From Streptomyces albus subsp. albus (lineage in GTDB: Bacteria > Actinomycetota > Actinomycetes > Streptomycetales > Streptomycetaceae), in the NCBI RefSeq assembly GCF_000725885.1, contig NZ_JODR01000009.1:1-64000 (forward strand): DNA of 64,000 nt, written 5' to 3'. A model generated the notes under the pieces. The model did no database searches and had not been told where the DNA came from. It saw only the letters and a program-made list of their open reading frames with translations. How positions within the stretch are numbered: the stretch's first letter is position 1; each line of letters starts with the position of its first letter. The translations under genes and the position numbers were made by a program. Shown piece by piece: positions 1 through 7,554 of the stretch.

Positions 1-88
1 GAAGGGAGATCGTGCTCAGTAGAAGTTTCCGCCGGAACGGCGAGGTGGCCGCCGCGAAACCCCGAAGGGCTCGCTGGCAACCCGATGA

Positions 89-117
89 ACCTTACGGATG
101 GGTGCCCGGCGTGTCAA
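89..117 (-). promoter_or_regulatory. Sigma-70-type promoter reading leftward out of the window
   Basis: On the minus strand TTGACA (117..112) is followed after exactly 17 nt by TAAGGT (94..89), a near-consensus vegetative promoter. It lies just beyond the stop codon of the kinase gene and points towards position 1, so it should drive a gene that starts outside the window. The kinase's response regulator is one candidate, but this cannot be seen. Confidence 0.55.
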
Positions 118-145
118 CCGAGGGTTCGGGGGCCTTCCGCAATGG

Positions 146-1759
146 TCAGCGCCCGCGCTCCTCCATGGGGAGCAGGGCCTTGTGGGTGAGGCGGCCGTCC
201 GTGAAGCAGAGGCGGTACAGGGGCGAGTTGTCGAAGGTGGCCGTGCGGTAGAAGCGGCACCGGTCCACGCCGGGCGGGTCCGGGGGTGCGCCGTCGGGGC
301 GGCCGTCGTCGAACTCGTACGCCGGGAGGCGGGGCAGCACATCCGTGGCGGGGGCGTCGGTGCGCAGTTGCTCGTAGGTGCGCTCGGGCAGGACGGAGCG
401 GTGCGAGGTGTAGAGCTGGAAGCCGTACATCAGGACGGCGAGTACCGCGGTGGCGGCGGCCGGGATCCAGATGGCGTTGGCGATGCCGCGGCGTACCCGG
501 CGTCGGGCGCGGGCCAGGTGTTCCCGGGAGCGGGAGGGGGCCGTGTCCGGTGGTGCGGGTGCCGCGGGGAGCGGGGCGGCGGCGAACGGCAGGTGGGCCG
601 TGACTTCGAAGCCGTCGTCGGTCTTCCGGGCCCGGAAGGTGCCGCCGGCCAGGCGGACGCGTTCGTCGAGGCTGATGAGGCCGGTGCCGGAGCCCGGGCC
701 CGGGGTGCGGTCCGCGGCGGGGTTCGGGCCGGTGTCGCGGACGGTCACGTCCATGGCGTCGCGGTGCCGGTTGAGTTCGACGGTGATGGCCGCGCCCGGG
801 GCGTGCTTCGCGGCGTTGGTGACGGCTTCCTGGACGACGCGGTGGACCGCGTGGGCCACCAGGGGTGGCGGGGGTGCGGTGGGGGCGTCGTCCGCGTCGT
901 GCTGGTGGAGGGTGATGCGGACGCCGGAGGCGGCGGTGCGGGCCACCAGGTCGGGGACGGTCTCGGCGGTGGTGGCGGTCGTCTCCTGGCGGAGCAGTCC
1001 GATGATCTGGCGGAGGCGTTCGGTGGCGTCGGCGGCGGCCTGGCGGAGCTCGGCGGCGGAGGCCCGGGCCGCGTCGTCCATGCCGGGGGCGACCTGGAGG
1101 GCGGCGGCGCGGACGGCGAGGAGGCTGAGGTCGTGGCCGAGGGAGTCGTGCATGTCGCCGGCGATGCGGGAGCGTTCGCGCAGCCGGGCGCGTTCGGCCA
1201 CGAGCTGTTGTTCGCGTTCCATGCGGGCGGCCAGTTCCCAGCCGGCACCCTGGAGTTCGTACTGCTGGCGGCGGAAGCGGCCGAGCAGCCACGGGAGGAC
1301 GGCGGCGAACAGCACGGTCGTGACGAGGGTGAACCAGTTCCACAGGTCGGCGCCCGGCAGGGTGAGGGCGAGGACGAGGCCGACCGCGCACAGCAGTCCG
1401 GCGGCGGCCAGGGAGCGCCGCACGTCCTGGGTGCGGCGGCCGAGGAGGAAGCTGAGGGCGGCCAGGGCGGGGGTGAAGGTGCTGGTGAACAGTTCGGGGG
1501 TGGCGGCCAGACCGAGCGCGGCGGGGATCGCCGTGGCCGCGAGGGGGGCGCGGCGGCTGAGCCAGGTGGCGAGGGCGAGCAGGGGTACGGCCACCGCGCG
1601 CAGCCAGAGCGGGACCTCGTGCAGGGTGGGCAGGGGGTAGCTCATGAACGCCCACAGGGCCAGGTCGGCCAGGGTCTCGCGGCGGCGCAGCCGGCGGCCG
1701 AGCCGGCCGAGGGGCCCGGGGCGGCCGAGGCCGGCGGGGAGGGGGTTCTGGGCGGTCAC
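146..1759 (-). CDS. Two-component sensor histidine kinase (NarL/DesK type) with C-terminal membrane segment
   Basis: A 537-residue sensor kinase. An N-terminal block of about five hydrophobic segments (roughly residues 30-165) is followed by a linker and a HisKA_3 dimerisation box, GDMHDSLGHDLS, whose phospho-acceptor His is near residue 204. An HATPase_c domain follows, with an N box (VVQEAVTNAAKHA) and a G box (GSGTGLISLDERV). Unusually, another transmembrane helix follows at about residues 425-448, then a roughly 90-residue tail with two cysteines that should lie outside the membrane. GTG at 1759 is chosen because TACCGT at 1771..1766 lies 6 nt upstream, the leaderless pattern. An upstream ATG at 1792 is possible but less likely. 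No response regulator is adjacent inside the window; it may lie to the left. The stimulus is unknown. Confidence 0.85.
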   Translation of the reverse strand: MTAQNPLPAGLGRPGPLGRLGRRLRRRETLADLALWAFMSYPLPTLHEVPLWLRAVAVPLLALATWLSRRAPLAATAIPAALGLAATPELFTSTFTPALAALSFLLGRRTQDVRRSLAAAGLLCAVGLVLALTLPGADLWNWFTLVTTVLFAAVLPWLLGRFRRQQYELQGAGWELAARMEREQQLVAERARLRERSRIAGDMHDSLGHDLSLLAVRAAALQVAPGMDDAARASAAELRQAAADATERLRQIIGLLRQETTATTAETVPDLVARTAASGVRITLHQHDADDAPTAPPPPLVAHAVHRVVQEAVTNAAKHAPGAAITVELNRHRDAMDVTVRDTGPNPAADRTPGPGSGTGLISLDERVRLAGGTFRARKTDDGFEVTAHLPFAAAPLPAAPAPPDTAPSRSREHLARARRRVRRGIANAIWIPAAATAVLAVLMYGFQLYTSHRSVLPERTYEQLRTDAPATDVLPRLPAYEFDDGRPDGAPPDPPGVDRCRFYRTATFDNSPLYRLCFTDGRLTHKALLPMEERGR

Positions 1760-1831
1760 GGGCTCACGGTACGGCGGGCCGGCGGCGGGCACACCTGACG
1801 AAAGTGAGGGGTGGGCGATCCCGTTCGTGCA

Positions 1832-1861
1832 CTGACCGGGGTGTGCGGTGCTCCGTACGGT
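1832..1861 (+). promoter_or_regulatory. Promoter of the dedA-family gene
   Basis: CTGACC (1832-1837) and TACGGT (1856-1861) are separated by 18 nt, and the ATG follows 8 nt after the -10. The transcript therefore probably begins at or next to the start codon. The promoter is divergent from that of the kinase gene. Confidence 0.5.
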
Positions 1862-1869
1862 CCCGGAGC

Positions 1870-2466
1870 ATGAACGAGGCGATTGTGCATGCGGTGGAGG
1901 GGTTCGTGAGCACGCCGTGGGTGTATGCGGCGCTGTTCGGGATCGCGATGCTGGACGGGTTCTTCCCGGTGGTGCCCAGCGAGACGTTGGTGATCACGCT
2001 GGGGGTGTTCGCGGCGGCGGAGGGGGAGCCGTCGCTGGTGGCGGTGATCCTGGTGGCGGCGGCCGGGGCGTTCGCGGGGGATCACATCTCGTACGCGATC
2101 GGACGGCGCTCGGGGGTGCGGATCGCGGCCCGGCTGCGCAGGGGGAGCCGCGCCGAGCGGGTCTACGCGCGGGTGGGCCGGATGCTGGCCGAGCGGGGCG
2201 GGCTGGTGCTGGTGGCGGCGCGTTACATCCCGGGCGGGCGGACGGCCGCCACGCTCACCACCGGGGCGACGGGATTTCCACGCCGGTCGTTCACACGGTA
2301 CGACGCCGTCGCGGTGGTGAGCTGGGCGGTCTATTCGGCCGGGCTGGGGTACGCGGGCGGGGCGGCGTTCGAGGAGAGCCCGCTGTACGGGGTGGGGCTC
2401 GGGCTGGCGCTGGCCTTCACGATCACGCTGGCGCACGAGGGGCTGCGGGCGTTGCGGGCCCGCTGA
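1870..2466 (+). CDS. DedA family membrane protein
   Basis: A 198-residue integral membrane protein of the DedA/SNARE-associated family (PF09335), whose members are linked to lipid-carrier (undecaprenyl phosphate) flipping and membrane homeostasis. Family motifs are visible: an acidic/proline-rich re-entrant loop (DGFFPVVPSETLVITLG), GDHISYAIGRRSG, and the ARYIPGGRTAATLTTG segment with its conserved Arg/Pro/Gly. Several hydrophobic helices follow. The longer reading frame upstream is discounted: ATG 1870 is next to a -10 hexamer, and its N-terminus begins cleanly with a membrane-proximal helix. The gene is divergent from the sensor kinase. The substrate cannot be read from the sequence. Confidence 0.85.
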   Translation: MNEAIVHAVEGFVSTPWVYAALFGIAMLDGFFPVVPSETLVITLGVFAAAEGEPSLVAVILVAAAGAFAGDHISYAIGRRSGVRIAARLRRGSRAERVYARVGRMLAERGGLVLVAARYIPGGRTAATLTTGATGFPRRSFTRYDAVAVVSWAVYSAGLGYAGGAAFEESPLYGVGLGLALAFTITLAHEGLRALRAR

Positions 2467-2610
2467 GCCGGGGGCGGGTGCGGTGCGGTGCCGCGTCCGG
2501 CCGGTGCCGCTGCGGGAGTCGTGAGGCCGGGAGTTGCCCAGGGGTCCGGTCGGCAGTCCGGCCACGGCCGGGAGTCCGACCGGGGGCCGGTCCCGGCACG
2601 TGCGGTGCGG

Positions 2611-3414
2611 TCAGCTGCCGAGTTCGCGGCTGCGGTCGCGGGCGGCCTCGATGGCGTCGATGAAGGCCGCACGCACCCGGTGGTTCTCCAGTTCGCGGAT
2701 GGCGTTGATCGTCGTACCGCCGGGCGAGGTAACGTTCTCGCGGAGGGTGACGGGGTGTTCGCCGCTGTCGCGGAGCATGGTGGCGGCGCCGACGGCCGCC
2801 TGGACGATCAGCTCGTGCGCCTTGTCGCGGGGCAGGCCGAGCTGGATGCCGGCGTCGGTCATGGCCTCGACCAGGAAGAAGAAGTAGGCCGGCCCGGAGC
2901 CGGAGAGGGCGGTCGCGGCGTCCTGCTGGCCCTCGGGCAGGCGGAGGGTCTTGCCGACGCCGCCGAAGATCTCGTCGGCGAGGGCCAGATGGGCCTCCGT
3001 CGCGTGGGTGCCCGGCGAGATGACGGACATGGCCTCGTCGACGAGGGCGGGGGTGTTGGTCATGACGCGGATGACCGGGGTGCCCTCGGTGAGCTGCTGC
3101 TCCAGGTAGCGCGTGGTGATGCCGGCGGCGCCGCTGATGACGAGCCGGCCGGCGGGCACGTGCGGGGCGAGTTCGTCCAGCAGCGCCGCCATGTCCTGCG
3201 GCTTGGGGGTGAGGATGAGGGTGTCGGCGGTCTTGGCGGCCTCGGCGTTGGTGACGGACTCGACGCCGTAGCGCTCGCGCAGTTCGGCGGCGCGTTCGGG
3301 GCGCCGGGTGGTGACCAGCAGTCGGGAGGGCGACCAGCCGCCCCGGAGCATCCCGGAGAGCAGTGCTTCGCCGATCTTCCCGGTGCCGAGGACCGCGACT
3401 TTCTGGGTGGTCAT
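2611..3414 (-). CDS. proC: Pyrroline-5-carboxylate reductase
   Basis: ProC, 267 residues, catalyses the last step of proline synthesis (pyrroline-5-carboxylate + NAD(P)H to L-proline) in the cytoplasm. The N-terminus MTTQKVAVLGTGKIGEAL is the Rossmann dinucleotide-binding fingerprint. The C-terminal half carries the family signature as GSGPAYFFFLVEAM, then AAVGAATML and NVTSPGGTT. Start ATG 3414 has a GAAAGG ribosome site on the minus strand and gives the usual family length; the 69-residue upstream extension of the frame is not plausible. It appears to be a single-gene unit. Confidence 0.95.
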   Translation of the reverse strand: MTTQKVAVLGTGKIGEALLSGMLRGGWSPSRLLVTTRRPERAAELRERYGVESVTNAEAAKTADTLILTPKPQDMAALLDELAPHVPAGRLVISGAAGITTRYLEQQLTEGTPVIRVMTNTPALVDEAMSVISPGTHATEAHLALADEIFGGVGKTLRLPEGQQDAATALSGSGPAYFFFLVEAMTDAGIQLGLPRDKAHELIVQAAVGAATMLRDSGEHPVTLRENVTSPGGTTINAIRELENHRVRAAFIDAIEAARDRSRELGS

Positions 3415-3666
3415 GGGGCCTTTCACCTCGTGCCTCGTTGCGTTGCCGGACGTGACGGGCTGCCCATCCTCGCACCGGTCGCGACGGGGAGGGGCGGGGT
3501 GGGACGGGGACGACGGGGACGGGGGACACTGCCGGGGCAGCAGTGGTGCCGGACCGCTCGGTCGAGCCGAGCCGGTCCGGCACCGCCTGCCGGGTGACCG
3601 CACCTGTGTTGGTGTCCGCACCGTGTCCGCTCCGTCGGGGAGTGCCCGTACGGACGGAGGGCCGGG

Positions 3667-5817
3667 TCAGACCTTTTCCGGCTCACGCTCCTTCGCGGGC
3701 CGGACGTCCCCCGTCGTGGGCGCCTGCCCCAGCCGGCTGGGCCACCAGACGCGGGCGCCCACATCGAGGGCCAGCGACGGCACCAGCACGGTGCGGACGA
3801 CGAAGGTGTCCAGCAGGACGCCGATGCCCACCAGCACTCCGAGCTGGGCCATGGAGACCAGCGGCATGGTGGCGATCACCGCGAAGGTGGCGGCCAGCAC
3901 GATGCCCGCCGAGGTGATGACGCCGCCGGTGGAGGCGAGCCCGCTCAGCACACCCTTGGTGTGGCCGTGCAGTGCGGCCTCCTCGCGGACCCGGGTCATC
4001 AGGAAGATGTTGTAGTCGATGCCCAGGGCCACCAGGAAGACGAAGCCCATCAGCGGCAGGGAGTTGTCCATCGCCGGGAAGTCCAGCAACTGGGTGAAGA
4101 TCAGGTGGGAGGCGCCCAGGGCGCCGAAGAAGGACAGCACCACCGTCGCCAGCAGCAGCAGCGGCGCCACCAGCGAGCGCAGCAGGGCGATCAGGACGAG
4201 CAGGACGACGGCGAGGACGACCGGGATGACGGTCCGCAGATCGCTCTGGGCGGCCCGGCGGGTGTCGAGCAGTTCCGCGGTGGTGCCTCCGACCAGTGCG
4301 TCCGCGTCCTCGACCTGGTGCACGGCATCGCGCAGCCGGTCGACGGCTTTCTTGGCCGCCTCACTGTCGGGTGCGTCGTCGAGGACGACGGACAGCGTCG
4401 TCAGGCGCCCGTCGGCGGTGCGGTCCTCGGGCCGGACGGATTCGACGCCGTCCACCGCGGACGCCGCCTGCCGCACCTCGTCGCGGGCCGCCGTCCTGAC
4501 GACGACGGTGGCGGGGTCGGAGGAGCCGGAAGGGTAGTGCGCGGAGAGCTTCTCCTGGGCGACGACGGACTCGGGCTTGTCCTGGTACATCTCCTCGTTG
4601 GTCAGGCCCATGGTCAGCCCCGTCGCGCTCAGTGCCAGGACCGCCGTCACCCCCACCGTCATCAGCCACGACCAGCGCGGCCGGCGCTGCAGCAGGCCGC
4701 CGATCCGGGCCCAGACGGTGCGGGCGGCGCGCGGTTCGGTCCCGTACCGGGGAACGAACGGCCAGAACACCCAGCGGCCCGTGACGGCCAGCAGGGCGGG
4801 CAGCACGGTGATCATCGCCAGCAGTGCGCATACGACGCCGACCGCGCCGACCAGTCCGAGTGAGCGCGAGGAGTTGATGTCGGCGAGGGCCAGGCAGGCC
4901 AGGCCGATGGCGATGGTGCCGGCGGAGGCGATGACCGCCGGGCCGGAGCGGCGCAGTGCGAGCCGCATGGCCTCGTGCCGGTCCTCGTGGCGGTGCAGCT
5001 CCTCGCGGTAGCGGGCGATCAGCAGCAGTGCGTAGTCGGTACCGACGCCGAAGACCAGGACCATGAGGATGCCCGCGCTCTGCGGATCGACGGGCAGGGA
5101 GGCGTACTTGGCCAGCAGATAGGTGACCACCTGGGTGAGTACGGCGGCGAAGCCGACCGAGAGGGCCGGGAAGAGCCACAGCACCGGGCTGCGGTAGGTG
5201 ATCAGCAGCAGTACGGTGACGACGGCGCCGGTGGCCAGCATCAGGGTGGTGTCGAGATCGCCGAAGACCTCGATGCTGTCGATCAGCGATCCGGCCGGGC
5301 CGCCGACCGCGACGTCCAGTCCGCTCGGCGCGTCGGCCGCCGCTACGTCGCGCACCTTCTCCAGGTCGGCGGTGAAGTCGTCGCTGCCGGTGGTGAGCGG
5401 GACGACGAGCATCAGTGCCTTGCCGTCGTCGGAGGGAAGGGGCCCGGCGATCTTCTGGCCCTCGGGGACGAGCGAGGCCAACGCGGTACGGTCGGCGCCC
5501 GCCTTGGCGGCGTCGGCCCGCGTGGTGCGGGCGTCGTCACGGGAGTAGACGGCGACCGCGGGGATGATCTCGTCCTGGCCGCGGAACTTCTCCAGTTCCG
5601 TGTTGACCTGTGCCGACTCGGCCTTGCCGGGGAGGAAGGCGTTGGCGCTGCTGTCCTCGACCTCGCCGAGCTTCCCGGCCAGCGGTCCGAGTGCCATGAC
5701 GATGAGCAGCCAGGCGGCCAGGACCAGCCACTTGCCGCGCCGGCCGCCTGGGACCGTGGCCAGGCTGCGCAGTGCGCGGGGGTGTCGCCCGGCGGGAGGC
5801 CGGGGGCGGGCAGACAT
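3667..5817 (-). CDS. MMPL-family RND transporter
   Basis: A 716-residue membrane transporter of the MMPL/actinorhodin-exporter (ActII-3-like) family. It has two repeats of one helix, a large extracytoplasmic loop and a five-helix bundle. Family proton-relay motifs appear twice: GVGTDYALLLIARYREEL in the first half and GIDYNIFLMTRVREE in the second. The start follows a GGAGGTTA ribosome site. Such proteins export lipids, polyketides or other hydrophobic molecules using the proton gradient; the substrate here is unknown. A perfect 13-bp hairpin lies about 60 bp upstream. No TetR or MarR regulator is directly adjacent, although the ArsR-type regulator 0.6 kb upstream is on the same strand. Confidence 0.9.
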   Translation of the reverse strand: MSARPRPPAGRHPRALRSLATVPGGRRGKWLVLAAWLLIVMALGPLAGKLGEVEDSSANAFLPGKAESAQVNTELEKFRGQDEIIPAVAVYSRDDARTTRADAAKAGADRTALASLVPEGQKIAGPLPSDDGKALMLVVPLTTGSDDFTADLEKVRDVAAADAPSGLDVAVGGPAGSLIDSIEVFGDLDTTLMLATGAVVTVLLLITYRSPVLWLFPALSVGFAAVLTQVVTYLLAKYASLPVDPQSAGILMVLVFGVGTDYALLLIARYREELHRHEDRHEAMRLALRRSGPAVIASAGTIAIGLACLALADINSSRSLGLVGAVGVVCALLAMITVLPALLAVTGRWVFWPFVPRYGTEPRAARTVWARIGGLLQRRPRWSWLMTVGVTAVLALSATGLTMGLTNEEMYQDKPESVVAQEKLSAHYPSGSSDPATVVVRTAARDEVRQAASAVDGVESVRPEDRTADGRLTTLSVVLDDAPDSEAAKKAVDRLRDAVHQVEDADALVGGTTAELLDTRRAAQSDLRTVIPVVLAVVLLVLIALLRSLVAPLLLLATVVLSFFGALGASHLIFTQLLDFPAMDNSLPLMGFVFLVALGIDYNIFLMTRVREEAALHGHTKGVLSGLASTGGVITSAGIVLAATFAVIATMPLVSMAQLGVLVGIGVLLDTFVVRTVLVPSLALDVGARVWWPSRLGQAPTTGDVRPAKEREPEKV

Positions 5818-5877
5818 GGGTAACCTCCATGAGGTGGGTGTGGGACGCGAGGGGTTCGCGAGTGCTCACGCTCATGA

Positions 5878-5909
5878 GTACGGCCGGGAGTTGCCGCTCC
5901 CGGCCGTAC
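5878..5909. terminator. Perfect 13-bp hairpin upstream of the MMPL gene
   Basis: Arms GTACGGCCGGGAG (5878-5890) and CTCCCGGCCGTAC (5897-5909) pair perfectly around a 6-nt loop. The hairpin may terminate the leftward ArsR operon, which ends at 6132, or act as an operator or leader structure for the MMPL gene, which starts at 5817. Position alone does not decide. Confidence 0.5.
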
Positions 5910-5956
5910 GAGCGACGGTGACCTTCAGCAGTGACCTTGGGGTCGGGCGGTGCGGG

Positions 5957-6110
5957 GCGCGCCGGGCCCTTTCTGCGTGCGCCGGGCAACTTCGGTGTGC
6001 GCCAGGCGGTTTTCGCGTGCGCCGGGCGGTTTCCGACGCGCGCCGGCCCTTTCCGGTGTGCGCCGGCCCTTTCCGATGCGCATCGGCCCTTTCCGGTGTG
6101 CGGGGCCGCG
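5957..6110. repeat. Imperfect 20-bp tandem array
   Basis: About eight consecutive units of 20 bp resemble GTGCGCCGGGCCCTTTCCGG. They occupy most of the 314-bp gap between the MMPL gene and the small membrane protein gene. A 20-bp period is not a multiple of three, so the array is not coding. No gene is seen in the gap. Confidence 0.75.
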
Positions 6111-6131
6111 ACGTGAGGGGACAGCCGGTGC

Positions 6132-6422
6132 CTAGTCGATCTCGCGCATCATCTTCTCCATGGCGGCGATGGACTGCCGGGCCTGCGTCAGCTCCTCCAC
6201 GCTGCGCCGGTGCAACTCCACGTTGTCCTCCAGGAGTTGCGCGTACTTGACGGCCAGCTCCCGGTACTGCTGGTCGCGGGCGGCCAGCATCCGGGCCCGC
6301 CAGGTGGCGGCGATCTGCCAGACGACGACGATGAGCAGGACGAAGGCCCCTCCGGTGCCCAGTGCCGCCGCCCAGACGCCGGCCGCGTCGACCCCCGCCG
6401 CCATGGTGAGGTGCTCGTTCAC
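6132..6422 (-). CDS. Small single-pass membrane protein with coiled coil
   Basis: A 96-residue protein. A transmembrane helix (about residues 23-40, AFVLLIVVVWQIAATW) is followed by a basic stop-transfer patch and a heptad-like charged helix (residues 50-95) predicted to form a coiled coil. Start GTG 6422 overlaps the stop codon of the upstream ArsR-type gene in a GTGA, so the two are translationally coupled and probably work together. Function is not recognised; a membrane-associated partner or signal input for the regulator is an inference from the coupling only. Confidence 0.75.
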   Translation of the reverse strand: MNEHLTMAAGVDAAGVWAAALGTGGAFVLLIVVVWQIAATWRARMLAARDQQYRELAVKYAQLLEDNVELHRRSVEELTQARQSIAAMEKMMREID

Positions 6423-6757
6423 GTCACTTCCTCTTTCTCGTCCTGATCGGTGAGGGACCGTGCCGCCTCGGCGACCGCCTGCGGGGTCAGCGCGTAGGCG
6501 AACGGGGTCACCTCGAAGAACTTCATGGCCTTGCCGCTGTCCGACAGCTCCAGCGACCCGGCCACCAGACCGGCCGCCTCCAGCCGCTGAAGGTGCATGT
6601 ACAGCAGCGGACGGCTCATGCCGATCTCGCGGGCGAGTCCGCTGACGTAGTTCCGGCCCTCGGCGAGCGCCGCGACGATCCGCATCCGGTGGGGATTGCC
6701 GAGGGCCGCCAGGATCTTCAGCAGCTCGTCTCCTGTCGGGGTCTCGATCGCGCTCAC
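6419..6757 (-). CDS. ArsR-family winged-helix regulator
   Basis: A 112-residue DNA-binding protein. LKILAALGNPHRMRIVAALA starts the winged helix-turn-helix, GLAREIGMSRPLLYMHLQRL is the recognition helix region, and the wing follows. No CXC metal-binding motif is present, so it is probably not a metal sensor. GTG 6757 is preceded by GAGAGGGG. The gene ends in a 4-nt GTGA overlap with the small membrane protein. A candidate autoregulatory inverted repeat sits about 20 bp upstream of the start. The ligand is unknown. Confidence 0.85.
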   Translation of the reverse strand: MSAIETPTGDELLKILAALGNPHRMRIVAALAEGRNYVSGLAREIGMSRPLLYMHLQRLEAAGLVAGSLELSDSGKAMKFFEVTPFAYALTPQAVAEAARSLTDQDEKEEVT

Positions 6758-6777
6758 CGCGACCCCTCTCTCTTGGG

Positions 6778-6795
6778 TGTAAGGAAAATCTGACA
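6778..6795. promoter_or_regulatory. Putative operator of the ArsR-type gene
   Basis: The inverted repeat TGTAAG-N6-CTGACA (one mismatch between the arms) is centred about 30 bp upstream of the regulator's GTG, where a repressor site would be expected. The AT-rich centre contrasts with the flanking GC. Confidence 0.35.
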
Positions 6796-6868
6796 CGTGA
6801 CGGAACGGGGTGTCGATGCAGGAGGACACTTGTCCGGGACGGTTCAGGGTTCCCCCTGAGACGACTGC

Positions 6869-6894
6869 GGGAGGGCCCTGAGGAGGGCCCTCCC
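6869..6894. terminator. Intrinsic-type hairpin
   Basis: GGGAGGGCCCT (6869-6879) pairs perfectly with AGGGCCCTCCC (6884-6894) around a 4-nt loop. It lies 33 bp beyond the stop of the leftward gene at 6928 and probably terminates it. There is no U-tract, as is common in streptomycetes. Confidence 0.7.
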
Positions 6895-6927
6895 GGAAAG
6901 AGAGTGAGAGATGTGACGCGCGGCGCC

Positions 6928-7452
6928 TCAGCGCCCGCGCTTCTTCTTGCGGACCGCCGGGTTGCCCGTACGGGAGCGGCGCTGCCGCTCGTGGCGGGCC
7001 ACCGCCGCCTCGTACTCGGTACGGTGCAGCCGCTCCCCCGGCGCCTCCACGCAGGTGCGCAGCGCATAGGCCAGCAGGACGCCGATGAAACCGATGACGC
7101 GGATGCTGTGCATCGACGACTCGGCAGCCGCCTCCCGCTCGTCGGGGCGGCGGGTGTAGGAGGTGAGGGTGCGCGCGAACGCCAGCGCGCTGCACACCGC
7201 GAACGCGGCCACCAGCAGGATGCTCGCCCAGCTTCCGATGTCGGCCACCACCACGCCCTGGTAGGCGAAGCGCAGCACGAAAGCGCCGGCGACCGCCGCC
7301 AGCACCGCGCCTACCCCGAGGGCGACGCGGCGCACCGCGTAGCCGCCCGAGTGGTCGACCCAGGTGGTGCCGTAGAAGCGCAGCGGCTCCGGGGCCGGTG
7401 CGCCGGGGGTCTGCGGGCTCTCGTCGCTGGTGTTCTTCGCGCTGTCGGGCAC
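6928..7452 (-). CDS. Membrane protein, function unknown
   Basis: A 174-residue protein with a disordered acidic N-terminus and three hydrophobic segments (about residues 42-65, 72-92 and 118-135). The C-terminus is strongly basic and ends in KKKRGR. GTG 7452 follows the hexamer GATAAT (7464..7459) by 6 nt, fitting a leaderless mRNA. The gene lies downstream of ilvD on the same strand but is separated from it by a strong hairpin (7485-7512), so it is probably transcribed on its own. No function is recognised. Confidence 0.75.
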   Translation of the reverse strand: MPDSAKNTSDESPQTPGAPAPEPLRFYGTTWVDHSGGYAVRRVALGVGAVLAAVAGAFVLRFAYQGVVVADIGSWASILLVAAFAVCSALAFARTLTSYTRRPDEREAAAESSMHSIRVIGFIGVLLAYALRTCVEAPGERLHRTEYEAAVARHERQRRSRTGNPAVRKKKRGR

Positions 7453-7484
7453 GGTTCGATTATCGCGTGCCCCGGTACGGCGAC

Positions 7485-7512
7485 GGGCCGGGCCCCTCCG
7501 AGGGCCCGGCCC
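7485..7512. terminator. ilvD terminator hairpin
   Basis: GGGCCGGGCCC (7485-7495) pairs with GGGCCCGGCCC (7502-7512) around a 6-nt loop, 43 bp beyond the ilvD stop codon. Confidence 0.65.
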
Positions 7513-7554
7513 GGCCGGTCGGTACCGTCCCGCCGCGGTGCGGCGGGGGTGTGC

